Shown here one piece after another: positions 42,628-51,051 of a stretch of DNA of 64,000 nucleotides (within the stretch, counting starts at the first letter, position 1; each line of letters starts with the position of its first letter). Source of the stretch: Paucibacter sp. KCTC 42545 (GTDB lineage: Bacteria > Pseudomonadota > Gammaproteobacteria > Burkholderiales > Burkholderiaceae_C); assembly GCF_001477625.1 (NCBI RefSeq), contig NZ_CP013692.1, positions 4,712,001 through 4,776,000 of the forward strand, read 5' to 3'. Position numbers and translations under genes: made by a program. Below the pieces are notes generated by a model. That model was not told the origin of the DNA, did not search any database, and was given only the letters and a program-made list of their open reading frames with translations.

Positions 42628-43587
42628 TCAATGTGGGTCCCGCAATTGTTCTTTCAGAAAGCTGAGCATGGCGCTGCGGGACTGCGCAAAAGCCTCAGGC
42701 TGGCCGCCCACATGCACGCCGGCCCCCGGCTTGACGCCATTGGGCACATCGGCCCGCACACGCACCGGCGTCTTGCTATCAAAGCCGTGGAAGGCGCCGG
42801 GGTAGGCGATGAATTGGGGCTTGATGGCGACGGCGTCGTTCTTTTCGCTGCTCGCGCCGCTGGACTTCACCTGGGCTTGTTGGGCCAGCGCCTCGCAAGG
42901 CGCGGCGGCGGTCCAGTCATCGGCCGCGCCGGTCAGCATCAGCAGCGGGGCCGTTGGCGCATAGCCCCGTTTGAGATCGGCTTCGCAGCCGGGGTAGAAG
43001 GCCACCGCCGCGCGCGGGCGCAGCGCGGCGGCTTTGACTTCCGCGTGGTTCAGATTGGTGCTGGCCAGCACGGTGCTGCCGCCGTTGGACCAGCCCAGCA
43101 AGGCCAGGCGTTTGGCATCCACATCGGGCCGCGCGGCCAGCCATTGCAGGGCACCCAAGGTGTCGCGGCGGCGTTCGGTCATGGTGATGGCGCGGGTGCC
43201 GATTCTTTGTGTGCACAGCTCGCGCTCGCCGCGTGGCGTCAAGGAGTCCAGCACCAGCACATGCCAGCCTTCGGCATTGAGCATCTGGCTGTAGTCCTGC
43301 ATGCGTTCAGACAATTCACCCCCGCGACCGTAGGCGCCACCGCAGCCATGCAAAAGCACGATGGCCGGTGCGCGGGATGACGCATTGCCGGCCGCCGGAA
43401 ACCAGTGACCCAGGAGCGGGAGGGCCTGGCCTGCGCGCAGGTCGAGGCTGGGCACCTGCACTTTTTCAGGTGTGGTGCCAGCGGCCACTGCGGAGAGGCC
43501 GCCTGCGAGGCCCAGGCAGCCGATCAAAAAAGCGCGCATGACGAAAGACTTGGCCGTTCGTGCTGATGTGGTGTGCGTCCGATTCAT
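42628..43587 (-). CDS. Exported dienelactone-hydrolase family protein
   Basis: 319 residues from MNRTHTTSARTAKSF; the ATG at 43539 (MRAFLIGCLGLAGG) would give a shorter signal peptide. The alpha/beta-hydrolase core is visible: oxyanion strand IVLLHGCGGAYG, nucleophile elbow LGWSNGGS, acid in TGAADDWTAA and His in YPGAFHGFDSK. The family hydrolyses esters or lactones; the periplasmic location and lack of an aromatic-degradation cluster leave its substrate open. Confidence 0.82.
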   Translation of the reverse strand: MNRTHTTSARTAKSFVMRAFLIGCLGLAGGLSAVAAGTTPEKVQVPSLDLRAGQALPLLGHWFPAAGNASSRAPAIVLLHGCGGAYGRGGELSERMQDYSQMLNAEGWHVLVLDSLTPRGERELCTQRIGTRAITMTERRRDTLGALQWLAARPDVDAKRLALLGWSNGGSTVLASTNLNHAEVKAAALRPRAAVAFYPGCEADLKRGYAPTAPLLMLTGAADDWTAAAPCEALAQQAQVKSSGASSEKNDAVAIKPQFIAYPGAFHGFDSKTPVRVRADVPNGVKPGAGVHVGGQPEAFAQSRSAMLSFLKEQLRDPH

Positions 43588-43699
43588 GAGCGCGATTGTG
43601 CGGGGACAAGATGGCGCTGGGCCCAAGCCACAGCCCGACAGCCTCCTAGACTGAAACGCGAATTGCCACGCAGCGTTAGCCCTGCTACACCTGCGTCCC

Positions 43700-44095
43700 A
43701 TGCAACGCTTCTTTGACACCACCTTCCGCCCCTTCTTCTTGCTGACCGGCGCCATCACCGCCGGCGCGGCCGGCCTGCTGTTCTTGCCGGCCTGGACGCT
43801 GAAGATGATTTTTCAGCTGGACTACGTACCGGCCTACACCGTGCTGGCCCAGCACTGGGGGGCGATGGTGGGTTTGGTGGGGCTGGCGATGATTCTGGCG
43901 GCGCTGCGCAGCGAGTGGCGCACGCCCATCCTGATCTTCGTCGGCCTGGAGAAAGCCTGCCTGGTGCTGCTGGTGCTGATGAACTGGGGCCAGCCGGCGG
44001 CGGCCGGTTTTATGGGCGGCGCGCTGATGGATGTGCTGGTGTCGCTCTACATCCTGGGGTATTTCTGGGCGCGGCCTAGGAGCGTGCGCGGCTGA
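43700..44095 (+). CDS. Small membrane protein; C-terminus supplied by a repeat element
   Basis: 131 residues with four membrane segments (FFLLTGAITAGAAGLLFL, HWGAMVGLVGLAMILAAL, ILIFVGLEKACLVLLVLM, MDVLVSLYILGYFW). Family not recognised with certainty. The last codons (from Arg of ARPRSVRG) and the TGA stop are read from the left inverted repeat of the element at 44076-44349, so the original C-terminus was probably different. Confidence 0.7.
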   Translation: MQRFFDTTFRPFFLLTGAITAGAAGLLFLPAWTLKMIFQLDYVPAYTVLAQHWGAMVGLVGLAMILAALRSEWRTPILIFVGLEKACLVLLVLMNWGQPAAAGFMGGALMDVLVSLYILGYFWARPRSVRG

Positions 44096-44349
44096 AATCC
44101 ATGCCCGCGCCGAGGCGAGTCGCGGCGCCTGGCAAGGCGCGGGCGAGGCGCATGGTCGTCCCCTGCAACGAGCGCGCAACGCCGCCAGGTGCGGCGAATC
44201 GCCTCGGCCCTCCGGGTTGGGCCCGCTTGGGCGCCCATGCGTCGTTGCCGCGCTTGCCCGGGCGGCTAGCCCGAGCCGCGCACGGCGCCTAGCCTGCGCA
44301 CCCAAGCGGGCCCAACGCGGGCATGGATTTCAGCCGCGCACGCTCCTAG
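44076..44349. repeat. 274-bp palindromic element with perfect 34-bp terminal inverted repeats
   Basis: The outer arms 44076-44109 and 44316-44349 are exact reverse complements over 34 bp and begin CTAGGAGCG. Inside are two further inverted pairs: 44110-44133 with 44184-44207 (21 of 24 match) and 44216-44231 with 44301-44316 (16 of 16), plus a small GCGGCT/AGCCGC hairpin at 44262-44279. The order A-B-B'-C-C'-A' would fold into a cloverleaf-like structure. It encodes no protein. A MITE-like or other non-autonomous element is the best guess. Confidence 0.85.
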
Positions 44350-44494
44350 CGCTTGAGGCCTTCTTGCGGCGCGCCGTTCATCGGCGTGGCTGGCGATGAG
44401 TCGGCGCTGCCGTTGATTCGTCGCTTGGCGGCCGGTGCTGTGGCTGGAGCTATTTAACGTAGCCCCATCAAGCCACTCAACGCCGGAGCCCAGC

Positions 44495-45121
44495 ATGTCA
44501 AGCGCCGTTCAAACCCAAGCAGTTCTTTCCCTTGATGCCCAGCGCGAGGCTTTCGCGCGCCGCCGCTTTTTGGCCATGCCGCTGGCGGGGCTGATCGCCT
44601 GGAGCGTGATCGGCCTGGTGGGCAGCGTGGCCTCCTTGTATGTGTCGGTGCTCACGCTGTACGCGGCCACCGGCTCCATCGTTTACCTGGGCATGCTGCT
44701 GTCGCGGCTGACGGGTGAGAACCTGATGGACAAGCGCCGGCCCAAGAATGAGTTCGACAAGCTCTTCATGCTGACCGTGGCCATGGCCTTGCTGGTCTAC
44801 GCCATTGCCTTGCCGTTTGCCGCGCAGGACTACAGCTCCCTGCCCATGAGCGTGGGCATCTTGACCGGGCTGATGTGGTTGCCGGTGTCCTGGTTCATCC
44901 AGCATTGGATTGGCATCGCGCATGGCGTGGCGCGCACCGTCTTGGTGCTGGGTGCTTGGTATGCCTTCCCGGATCAGCGCTTTGTGATCATCCCCGCCAT
45001 CATCGTGGCGCTCTATGTGGTGGTGATCGTGGTGCTGGAGCGGCGCTGGCACGCTTTGCAGGCGGCGGAAAAGGGCGAGCGCGAAAAGCCCCTGCCGACT
45101 ACAATCGTGGGCTTGGCTTGA
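44495..45121 (+). CDS. Conserved membrane protein, unknown function
   Basis: 208 residues from MSSAVQTQAVLSLDAQREAF. About six membrane helices (LAGLIAWSVIGLVGSVASLYVSVL region, LFMLTVAMALLVYAIALPF, VGILTGLMWLPVSWF, VLVLGAWYAF, IIPAIIVALYVVVIVVL). The soluble loop TGENLMDKRRPKNEFDKLF is conserved-looking. It may belong to a DUF7010-like family, but I am not certain. The gene follows the palindromic element. Confidence 0.6.
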   Translation: MSSAVQTQAVLSLDAQREAFARRRFLAMPLAGLIAWSVIGLVGSVASLYVSVLTLYAATGSIVYLGMLLSRLTGENLMDKRRPKNEFDKLFMLTVAMALLVYAIALPFAAQDYSSLPMSVGILTGLMWLPVSWFIQHWIGIAHGVARTVLVLGAWYAFPDQRFVIIPAIIVALYVVVIVVLERRWHALQAAEKGEREKPLPTTIVGLA

Positions 45122-45255
45122 GATTCACCGCGAGGTGAGCCAGCCCAGGGCCAAGGCCCCGGGCGCTTGTTTCCAGCCTCCCACTTTGTTGTTCGTCCAT
45201 GCACCGTGCTGCCTCGCTTTGTCGAGGGACCGGTGCATTTGCTCTTTCTTGGCCC

Positions 45256-46386
45256 ATGAGTTTCCTTGTCCAGAAATCTCGGCGTCGCTTGCTGCATGTC
45301 GATGCCTTGAAGGCGGTGGCTGCGCAAGCCATCGTGCTGCATCACCTGTCGGCCTACGGTCCGATTGCCCACGCCGTGGAGGCGTGGCTGCCGCATCTGA
45401 TGTCGGTTCTGCACCACTACGGCCGCTTGGCCGTGCAGGTGTTTTTGGTCGTCGGTGGATTTTTGAGCGCGCGGGGTTTGTCGGCCACGGGTCAGGCCTT
45501 GCAGGGCGCCGTGCCCGAGTTGCTGTGGAAGCGCTATCTGCGCCTGGCTTTGCCCTTCATGGCGGCGGTGTTCCTGACGCTGGCCTGCTCGTTGTTGGTG
45601 GAGCCCTGGCTGGAAGAGTTGACGCCCACCTCGGTGAGCCTGCCGCAATTGCTGGCGCATGGCTTGTTGATGCAAGACTTGCTGGGTTTTGAGTCGCTGA
45701 CCGTGGGCGCCTGGTATGTGGCCATGGACTTGCAATTGTTTGCCATGCTGCTGGGCCTGATGTGGCTGGCGCGCCGGCTGCAGCCCGCACGCGGCCTGGG
45801 CCAAGTGCGGCGCTGGCTGCGCATGGCGATGGCACCGGCCTTGGTCTTGCTGCTGTGCCTGGCCTCGCTGTTTGTGTTCAACCGCGATGAGCAGTTGGAC
45901 ATCTGGGCGCTGTATTTCTTTGGTGCTTACGGCCTGGGTGCCCTGGTGCATTGGCTGGGCCTGAGCCCGCAGCGCCGCGTGGGCCTGTGGGTGCTGACGG
46001 CACTGGTGCTAGGCGCCTTGGCGGTGGAATTCCGCGAGCGCATCGCGCTGGCCTTGGTGACGGCGCTGGCCCTGGCCTGGTGGCAGGCGCGCCACGATCA
46101 AGCGCCGGAGCAGCAGCCCTTGATCCGCTCGCCGCGCCTGGCGCATTGGGTGGCTCAGCTGGGCACGCATTCCTACGCACTGTTCCTGATCCACTTCCCG
46201 GTTTGCTTGCTGCTCAACGCGGTGTTTGAGCATCAGGACATGGCCGGTGGCGCCTCCGGCGTGGTCATGATGCTGGCGGCCTGGGGCTTGAGCAATCTGG
46301 CCGCCCTGGCCTTCTACCGCTGGGTGGAAGTGCCCAGCGGACGCCTGCAGCTGGGCAACTTGCTGCCTCGGCTATTGCGGGCCTAA
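45256..46386 (+). CDS. Acyltransferase 3 (OafA/YrhL-like)
   Basis: 376 residues from MSFLVQKSRRRLLHVDALKAVAA. Ten or so membrane helices. The acyltransferase-3 hallmarks are present: the VDALKA opening, His pair in IVLHHLSAYG, GGFLSARGL and the later FLIHFPVCLLLN. These enzymes O-acylate surface or exported polysaccharides using cytoplasmic acyl donors. No glycan cluster is nearby, so the acceptor is unknown. Confidence 0.85.
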   Translation: MSFLVQKSRRRLLHVDALKAVAAQAIVLHHLSAYGPIAHAVEAWLPHLMSVLHHYGRLAVQVFLVVGGFLSARGLSATGQALQGAVPELLWKRYLRLALPFMAAVFLTLACSLLVEPWLEELTPTSVSLPQLLAHGLLMQDLLGFESLTVGAWYVAMDLQLFAMLLGLMWLARRLQPARGLGQVRRWLRMAMAPALVLLLCLASLFVFNRDEQLDIWALYFFGAYGLGALVHWLGLSPQRRVGLWVLTALVLGALAVEFRERIALALVTALALAWWQARHDQAPEQQPLIRSPRLAHWVAQLGTHSYALFLIHFPVCLLLNAVFEHQDMAGGASGVVMMLAAWGLSNLAALAFYRWVEVPSGRLQLGNLLPRLLRA

Positions 46387-46425
46387 TCGGCGCCTAATTT
46401 GTGCGCCTAATGGGGGCCTAGTCCC

Positions 46426-46626
46426 TCAGGACTTGTCTTTGAGCGAGCAGGTGTTCATGCCGAAGGGCAGGTAAGCCGGGCAGAAGCGGAAGATGCCGGT
46501 GAACAGCGGCACGATGCCGATATAGCCCCAGGCACCGACGGTGCCGGTGGCCGCCAGGCCCAGCAAGGCCAAGCCGGCGACGATGCGGAAGATGCGGTCA
46601 GCGGAACCGACATTGACTTTGAACAT
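46426..46626 (-). CDS. DUF2892 family small membrane protein
   Basis: 66 residues: FKVNVGSADRIFRIVAGLAL, the GAWGYIGIVPLFTGIFRFCPAY core and a CSLKDKS tail. This is the DUF2892 (YgaP-C-terminal-like) pattern with the conserved R-F-C-P-x-Y-x-P motif. Two membrane helices. It is often controlled by Crp/Fnr regulators linked to sulfide or anaerobic metabolism; here a CRP-like box lies about 60 bp upstream, directly at the end of a crp/fnr-type gene. Confidence 0.88.
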   Translation of the reverse strand: MFKVNVGSADRIFRIVAGLALLGLAATGTVGAWGYIGIVPLFTGIFRFCPAYLPFGMNTCSLKDKS

Positions 46627-46683
46627 GGTGAACTCCTGAGTGGGTTTGGATGCCCCACTGTCGCCGCCGCAGCCCGGCCAGTC

Positions 46684-46699
46684 TGTGACCTGGGTCACT
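46684..46699 (-). promoter_or_regulatory. CRP/FNR-like binding site before the DUF2892 gene
   Basis: TGTGACCTGGGTCACT has the TGTGA-N6-TCACA form with one mismatch and a perfect GTGACC/GGTCAC core. Located 58-73 bp upstream of the DUF2892 ATG, touching the stop codon of the regulator gene; the natural reader is that regulator. Confidence 0.7.
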
Positions 46700-47442
46700 T
46701 AGGGCGTGGTTTGCGCCGCAAACAGGCGCAGCGCCGCCACATTCAGCAACTCGATGCGCTCTCGGCCCAGGCTGAGCCAGCCCTCGCGTTCGAAGCGCTT
46801 GAGCAGGCGGGTGACGATCTCGCGCACCGTGCCCAGCTCATCGGCCAGGGCTTGATGGGTGATTTGCAAGACCGCGCCATGACCCAGCAAGGTGCTGGCC
46901 AAACGCTGATCCAGGCGCTGAAAGGCAACGGCCTCGGTCAGGGCCATCAACTCGGTCAGGCGGTCGGCGAAGAGGCCGAACACATAGTTGCGAAAGCCGG
47001 CGTCAGCGGCCCAGGCGGCAAAGCCGCTCGGGCTCAGCAGCACCAGCTCACAAGCCTCGGTGCACTGGCCCTGCGCGGCCAGTTGGTGATGGCCAAACAA
47101 GCTGGCCGTGGAGGCCACGCACAAATCGCCCGGCAAGACCCGGTACAACTCCAGCGAGCGGCCCGTGGCGGCCACCCGGGCCACCCGGATCTCGCCGCTG
47201 AGCAGCATGGGGAATCCCTGGCAAGCCATGCCTTCATTGAAAACCTGTGTGCCCGGCGCGGGCTGCACCCACTGCGCATCCTGGCGCAAGACCGCTTCGC
47301 GCATCGCCGCGGGCAGGGCCGCCACGGCGGGGTAAGCCGCCAACAGCCGCGCTTCTTGAATTGGGGTCAGAGTCAATTTGTTCTCTCGTTGCTGCGGCGC
47401 GGCCCATTTGCGCGCGCGCTTGGCCCAGTCATGCCCATGCAA
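46699..47442 (-). CDS. Crp/Fnr family transcriptional regulator
   Basis: 247 residues from the first ATG; a TTG start giving MTLTPIQEARLL is also plausible. Residues about 55-150 form a cyclic-nucleotide-binding-like sensor domain (PGTQVFNEGMACQGFPMLLSGEIRV) without the Cys cluster of Fnr or the phosphate-binding motif of Crp. The C-terminal HTH_Crp reads ITHQALADELGTVREIVTRLLKRFEREG, with E and R positions that favour a GTGA-type half-site. Its likely target is the palindrome at 46684-46699. Confidence 0.88.
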   Translation of the reverse strand: MHGHDWAKRARKWAAPQQRENKLTLTPIQEARLLAAYPAVAALPAAMREAVLRQDAQWVQPAPGTQVFNEGMACQGFPMLLSGEIRVARVAATGRSLELYRVLPGDLCVASTASLFGHHQLAAQGQCTEACELVLLSPSGFAAWAADAGFRNYVFGLFADRLTELMALTEAVAFQRLDQRLASTLLGHGAVLQITHQALADELGTVREIVTRLLKRFEREGWLSLGRERIELLNVAALRLFAAQTTP

Positions 47443-47495
47443 ACTGGCTGAGGTATTGTGTGCCTTAGTTTGAATGTCACTGGATGGAGTTGCCC

Positions 47496-48362
47496 ATGTT
47501 CTTGCAGCAATTGACGCCCGAGTGGCGCGCCTGGCTGGGCGACAACGTGGCGCGCGGCTGCAGCGCCGAGTCCATGCAGGAGTTGCTGGTGAAGGGCGGC
47601 TATGCCGTGGCTTTGTCAGCGGCGGCGGTGGCCGAGGCGCGTGAGTCGCATCTGAGCCGCGAGCTGCTGCGGGGTCAGGCCTTGCCTGCCGGGCAGACGC
47701 TGCTGCGGCCCACCATCGATCTGCAGTCCGCCAATCAGCTGCAGTGCAGCGACGGCCAGCAGGTGCGCATCACGGCCGTGCTTGACCACCCCCAACTGGT
47801 TTTGTTTGAAGACATGCTCAGCGATGAGGAATGCGATCAGTTGATCGCCTTGGCCGATCAGCGCATGAGCCGCTCCACCGTGGTGGATGAGCAGCTCGGT
47901 GAATCGCGCCCGCATGAGGCGCGCACCAGCGCCGGCGGCTGGTTCCAGCGCGGCGAGTTCGCCTTGCTGGCGCGCATCGAAGCCCGCCTGGCCGAGCTGC
48001 TGCACTGGCCGGTGGACCATGGCGAGGGCCTGCAAGTGCTGCGTTACGGCGTCGGCGGCGAGTACCGTGCGCACTTCGACTATTTCAACCCCGCGCTGCC
48101 GGGCAGCCAGCGCCATCTGCAGGCCGGCGGCCAGCGCGTGGGTACCTGCATTCTTTATCTGGACGAAGTGGCAGCTGGCGGCGGCACCCGCTTTCCGACG
48201 CTGGGCTTTGAAGTGCGGCCCAAGCGCGGCGCGGCGCTTTACTTCGCCAGCGTGGATGCGGCAGGCCAGGAAGACCCGGTCACCTTGCACGCTGGCGTGC
48301 CGGTGATCGCCGGGGTGAAGTACATCGCCACCAAGTGGCTGCGCCAGCGCGCGTATCAGTGA
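47496..48362 (+). CDS. 2OG-Fe(II) oxygenase, prolyl-4-hydroxylase-like
   Basis: 288 residues. The ATG at 47496 has GGAG at optimal distance; 47484 is an alternative. After an N-terminal helical region, residues about 95-288 give the P4Hc fold: VLFEDMLSDEECDQLIAL, the iron ligands His and Asp in YRAHFDYF, the distal His in VTLHAGVPV and the 2-oxoglutarate-binding Lys in YIATKWLR. It hydroxylates a protein proline or a small molecule; the target is not given. Divergent from the Crp/Fnr gene. Confidence 0.88.
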   Translation: MFLQQLTPEWRAWLGDNVARGCSAESMQELLVKGGYAVALSAAAVAEARESHLSRELLRGQALPAGQTLLRPTIDLQSANQLQCSDGQQVRITAVLDHPQLVLFEDMLSDEECDQLIALADQRMSRSTVVDEQLGESRPHEARTSAGGWFQRGEFALLARIEARLAELLHWPVDHGEGLQVLRYGVGGEYRAHFDYFNPALPGSQRHLQAGGQRVGTCILYLDEVAAGGGTRFPTLGFEVRPKRGAALYFASVDAAGQEDPVTLHAGVPVIAGVKYIATKWLRQRAYQ

Positions 48363-48420
48363 GCGAGCACGGGCTTGCCCAATCAATCAGTGAACCAAGG
48401 GGGGCAGCCCGCGGATTTCG

Positions 48421-48434
48421 GCAAGACCTGACCC
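48421..48434 (+). repeat. 14-bp repeat copy 3 (GCAAGACCTGACCC)
   Basis: Exact copy in the spacer between the oxygenase gene and ureD, preceded by G as in most copies. Confidence 0.8.
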
Positions 48435-48537
48435 TTTCGAGTCGGTGCAGGCCTGGGCTTGGGCACAATCCACGCATGATTTCAAACCGCCTCGCCACCG
48501 CGCAACGCTACGTCTTCGACCCAGTGCCGGCCTTGCC

Positions 48538-49377
48538 ATGAGTTGGCGCGCTGAACTGAGCCTGGACCTGAGCCTGGAGCAAGGCCGCAGCGTGGCCCGC
48601 TACCGCCACGACGGGCCCTTGCGCATCTTGCAGACCCTCTACCCCGAGGGTGATGCGATTTGCCACAACGTGCTGGTCCATCCGCCCGGCGGCCTGGTGG
48701 GTGGCGACACCTTGAGCGTGCAGATGTCGGTGGGCGAGGGGGCACATGGCCTGGTCACCACGCCCGGCGCCACGCGCTTTTACCGCAGCGAGGCCGGCGC
48801 CCGGGCGACCCAGCAGGTGAAGGCCAAGCTGGCGCCCGGCGCGCGCCTGGAGTGGCTGCCGCTGGAAGCGATTGCCTACCCCGGCTGCGCGGCCCTGAAC
48901 GACGCGCGCTTTAGCCTGGCGCCCGGCGCCGAGCTGCTGACTTGGGACATCACCGCCCTGGGCCTGCCCGCCGCCGGCGCACCCTTCGGCCATGGCGAGT
49001 TCGCCCAGCATCTGGAAGTGGAGGGCGTGTGGCTGGAGCGCGGCCTGATCCGCGCCGACGATGCGCTGCTGATGAACAGCCCCCTGGGCCTGGCCGGCCA
49101 GCGCTGCCTGGCAACGCTGGTGTTTGCGGCTGGCGAGGCCATCGCCAAAGAACGCCAGCAGCGTGCGCTGGACGCCGTGCGCGCCCTTATCGAGGCCCAG
49201 CCGCCCGAGCTGCGCGAGCGCAGCGGCGTGACGGCGGCGCACCCGCAAGTGCTGGTCTTGCGCACGCTCAGCGCCGTGACCGAACCCAGCCTGCTCTTGC
49301 TGCGCCAATGCTGGGCCGCGTGGCGGCACGAGTTGTGGGGCCTGAGCGCGACGCCGCCGCGGTTGTGGGCGATGTGA
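48538..49377 (+). CDS. ureD: Urease accessory protein UreD, orphan
   Basis: 279 residues from MSWRAELSLDLSLEQG. The UreD pattern is clear: SVARYRHDGPLRILQTLYPEG, HPPGGLVGGDTLSV, HGLVTTPGATRFYRS and PLEAIAYPGCAALND. UreD (UreH) scaffolds the UreDFG complex that inserts nickel into urease. Usually it precedes ureABC; here the next gene is convergent and unrelated, so the rest of the urease cluster must lie elsewhere. The urt urea transporter lies nearby but on the opposite strand. Confidence 0.92.
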   Translation: MSWRAELSLDLSLEQGRSVARYRHDGPLRILQTLYPEGDAICHNVLVHPPGGLVGGDTLSVQMSVGEGAHGLVTTPGATRFYRSEAGARATQQVKAKLAPGARLEWLPLEAIAYPGCAALNDARFSLAPGAELLTWDITALGLPAAGAPFGHGEFAQHLEVEGVWLERGLIRADDALLMNSPLGLAGQRCLATLVFAAGEAIAKERQQRALDAVRALIEAQPPELRERSGVTAAHPQVLVLRTLSAVTEPSLLLLRQCWAAWRHELWGLSATPPRLWAM

Positions 49378-49404
49378 GGCTGCTCCGTCCTTGAACCACT
49401 GGAC

Positions 49405-49443
49405 GTAAAAAAGCCCGCGCTGGCCAAGGCTTGCGCGGGCTTC
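49405..49443 (-). terminator. Rho-independent terminator, mainly for the PEP-CTERM gene
   Basis: AAGCCCGCGC (49411-49420) and GCGCGGGCTT (49433-49442) form a perfect 10-bp stem. On the minus strand it is followed by a run of T, fitting the PEP-CTERM gene ending at 49499; a shorter TTCT tail may also help stop ureD transcripts. Confidence 0.9.
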
Positions 49444-49498
49444 TAATTGGCCTGCCGACCAAACCCGTGAGGGCCTGGTTTGGCGAGGCGAGTCGGAC

Positions 49499-50032
49499 TT
49501 AGAAGTCCGACTTGCGGCGGCGTGCCACCAGGGCCACGGCACCGATGCCGGCCAAGAGCAGGGCGTAAGTGCTGGGCTCGGGGATGGCGGGGATGGCCGG
49601 GCCAGTCAGCGGGGCGCCGGAGACATTGATATTGCCGCCGAAGGCGCCGCCCAAGCTGGTGCCGAAGATGGTCAGCGTGAACTGGCCGGGCTTCACGTTC
49701 AGGGCGCTGAATTCGAAGTTGTCGAAACCGGAGAAGCGCTTGCTGCCGTCGTCATTGTGAACGGCGGTGAAGACTTGATCACCCAGGGTGACGCTGCTGA
49801 TGTCGAAGCCCGACTTCTTGGCAAAGCTCGAGCTCACATTGATGTACAGCTCGTTGACATTGCCCAAAGCGGACAGGTCGAGGCTGAACTCATTCTTGCC
49901 GGTACTATTGCCGACGAAGGAGGCGGAGCCGATGCCGTCTTCCCAAGTCAGGGTGACGGGCGCGGCAGCGGCAGAAGCGGCCGTGGCCAGCAAGCTGCTG
50001 GCAGCAAATACGGTAGCGATAACTAATTTCAT
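49499..50032 (-). CDS. PEP-CTERM sorted exoprotein (FxDxF-like)
   Basis: 177 residues. Signal peptide ends in ATAASAAAAPVTL. The mature domain is a small beta-rich unit with Asn/Ser/Gly-rich strands and an FDNFEF motif resembling FxDxF PEP-CTERM proteins. The C-terminus has the sorting signal: PEPSTYALLLAGIGAVALVA followed by RRRKSDF. Such proteins are processed by exosortase/EpsH and associated with extracellular polysaccharide. No exosortase is in the window. A strong terminator follows. Confidence 0.92.
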   Translation of the reverse strand: MKLVIATVFAASSLLATAASAAAAPVTLTWEDGIGSASFVGNSTGKNEFSLDLSALGNVNELYINVSSSFAKKSGFDISSVTLGDQVFTAVHNDDGSKRFSGFDNFEFSALNVKPGQFTLTIFGTSLGGAFGGNINVSGAPLTGPAIPAIPEPSTYALLLAGIGAVALVARRRKSDF

Positions 50033-50274
50033 TGAGTAAACTTCTCGGAAAGCGCTTCATGACGGGCGAACGCGCCAAGCGCGCGTCCACCCCGGAGGGA
50101 GGAGGGTCGACTCTGAGGGGCGCTGCCAGCAGCGTCAAGGACTCAAACGGGGGCTCCCCCGCAGCTTAGGGGGAAGAGTGTTGGCTTAAAGTCCACAAGC
50201 CTGCCGCCGCCATGGGTCACAGTTGGTGGCAGATGGCCGCCGCAGATCGGCCCGCCCGCCTGCCAGCGCGCCGT
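50033..50274. other. Spacer between urtE and the PEP-CTERM gene
   Basis: No gene. It contains a C/G palindrome (CGGGGGCTCCCCCG near 50147-50160) that, read on the minus strand and followed by TTTG, could act as a weak terminator after urtE. Confidence 0.4.
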
Positions 50275-50979
50275 TCAGATCGACACCAGCTGCCGAATGC
50301 CTCGCGGCCCCATGTCTGCGCCCTGGCCTTGGGCAATCACCGCGCCGCGCTCCAGCACCAGAAAGTCGTCGGCCAAGTCCTCGGCGAAGTCGTAATACTG
50401 CTCGCACAGCAGCACGGCCATGCGCTGGCCGTTCAGGCCCTCGTCGGCCAGTTGGCGAATCACCCGGCCGATGTCTTTGATGATGCTGGGCTGTATGCCC
50501 TCGGTGGGTTCATCCAGGATCAGCAGTTTCGGCCCGGCCGCCAGCGCACGCGCAATGGCCAGCTGCTGCTGCTGGCCACCCGACAAATCGCCGCCGCGCC
50601 GCTGCAGCATCTGCTTCAGGACCGGGAATAGTTCGAACAAGGCGGGCGGAATGGGCGTGCTGGCGGGCTTGGGCGCCAGGCCCATCAAGAGGTTTTCTTC
50701 CACCGTCAGGCGGCCGAAGATTTCGCGGCCCTGTGGCACATAGCCGATGCCCATGCTGGCGCGGGTGAAAGGGGTGGCGCGGGTGATGGTCTGGCCGTCG
50801 AAGCGGATCTCACCGCTTTTGATCGGCACCAGCCCCATCAAGGACTTGAGCAAGGTGGTTTTGCCCACGCCGTTGCGGCCCAGCAAGACGGTGACCCGGC
50901 CGGCCTGGGCGCTGACCGACACATCGCGCAAGATGTGGGAGCCGCTGTAGAACTGTTGAATATTCTTGGCTTCAAGCAT
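50275..50979 (-). CDS. urtE: Urea ABC transporter ATPase UrtE
   Basis: 234 residues. Walker A GRNGVGKTTLLKSL, signature LSGGQQQQLAIARAL, Walker B LLILDEPTEGIQPS and the D-loop typical of LivF-type ATPases. MLEAKNIQQFYSGSHILRDV matches UrtE N-termini. It pairs with UrtD to drive high-affinity urea uptake through UrtBC. Last gene of urtABCDE, 72 bp after urtD. Confidence 0.93.
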   Translation of the reverse strand: MLEAKNIQQFYSGSHILRDVSVSAQAGRVTVLLGRNGVGKTTLLKSLMGLVPIKSGEIRFDGQTITRATPFTRASMGIGYVPQGREIFGRLTVEENLLMGLAPKPASTPIPPALFELFPVLKQMLQRRGGDLSGGQQQQLAIARALAAGPKLLILDEPTEGIQPSIIKDIGRVIRQLADEGLNGQRMAVLLCEQYYDFAEDLADDFLVLERGAVIAQGQGADMGPRGIRQLVSI

Positions 50980-51051
50980 TGTTGTTTTCTCCCTTGGCGA
51001 TCTGTTTGCGATCCGGTTTTGCCCGGCTTACCGGTCTGCCTTTTTTCAGGG

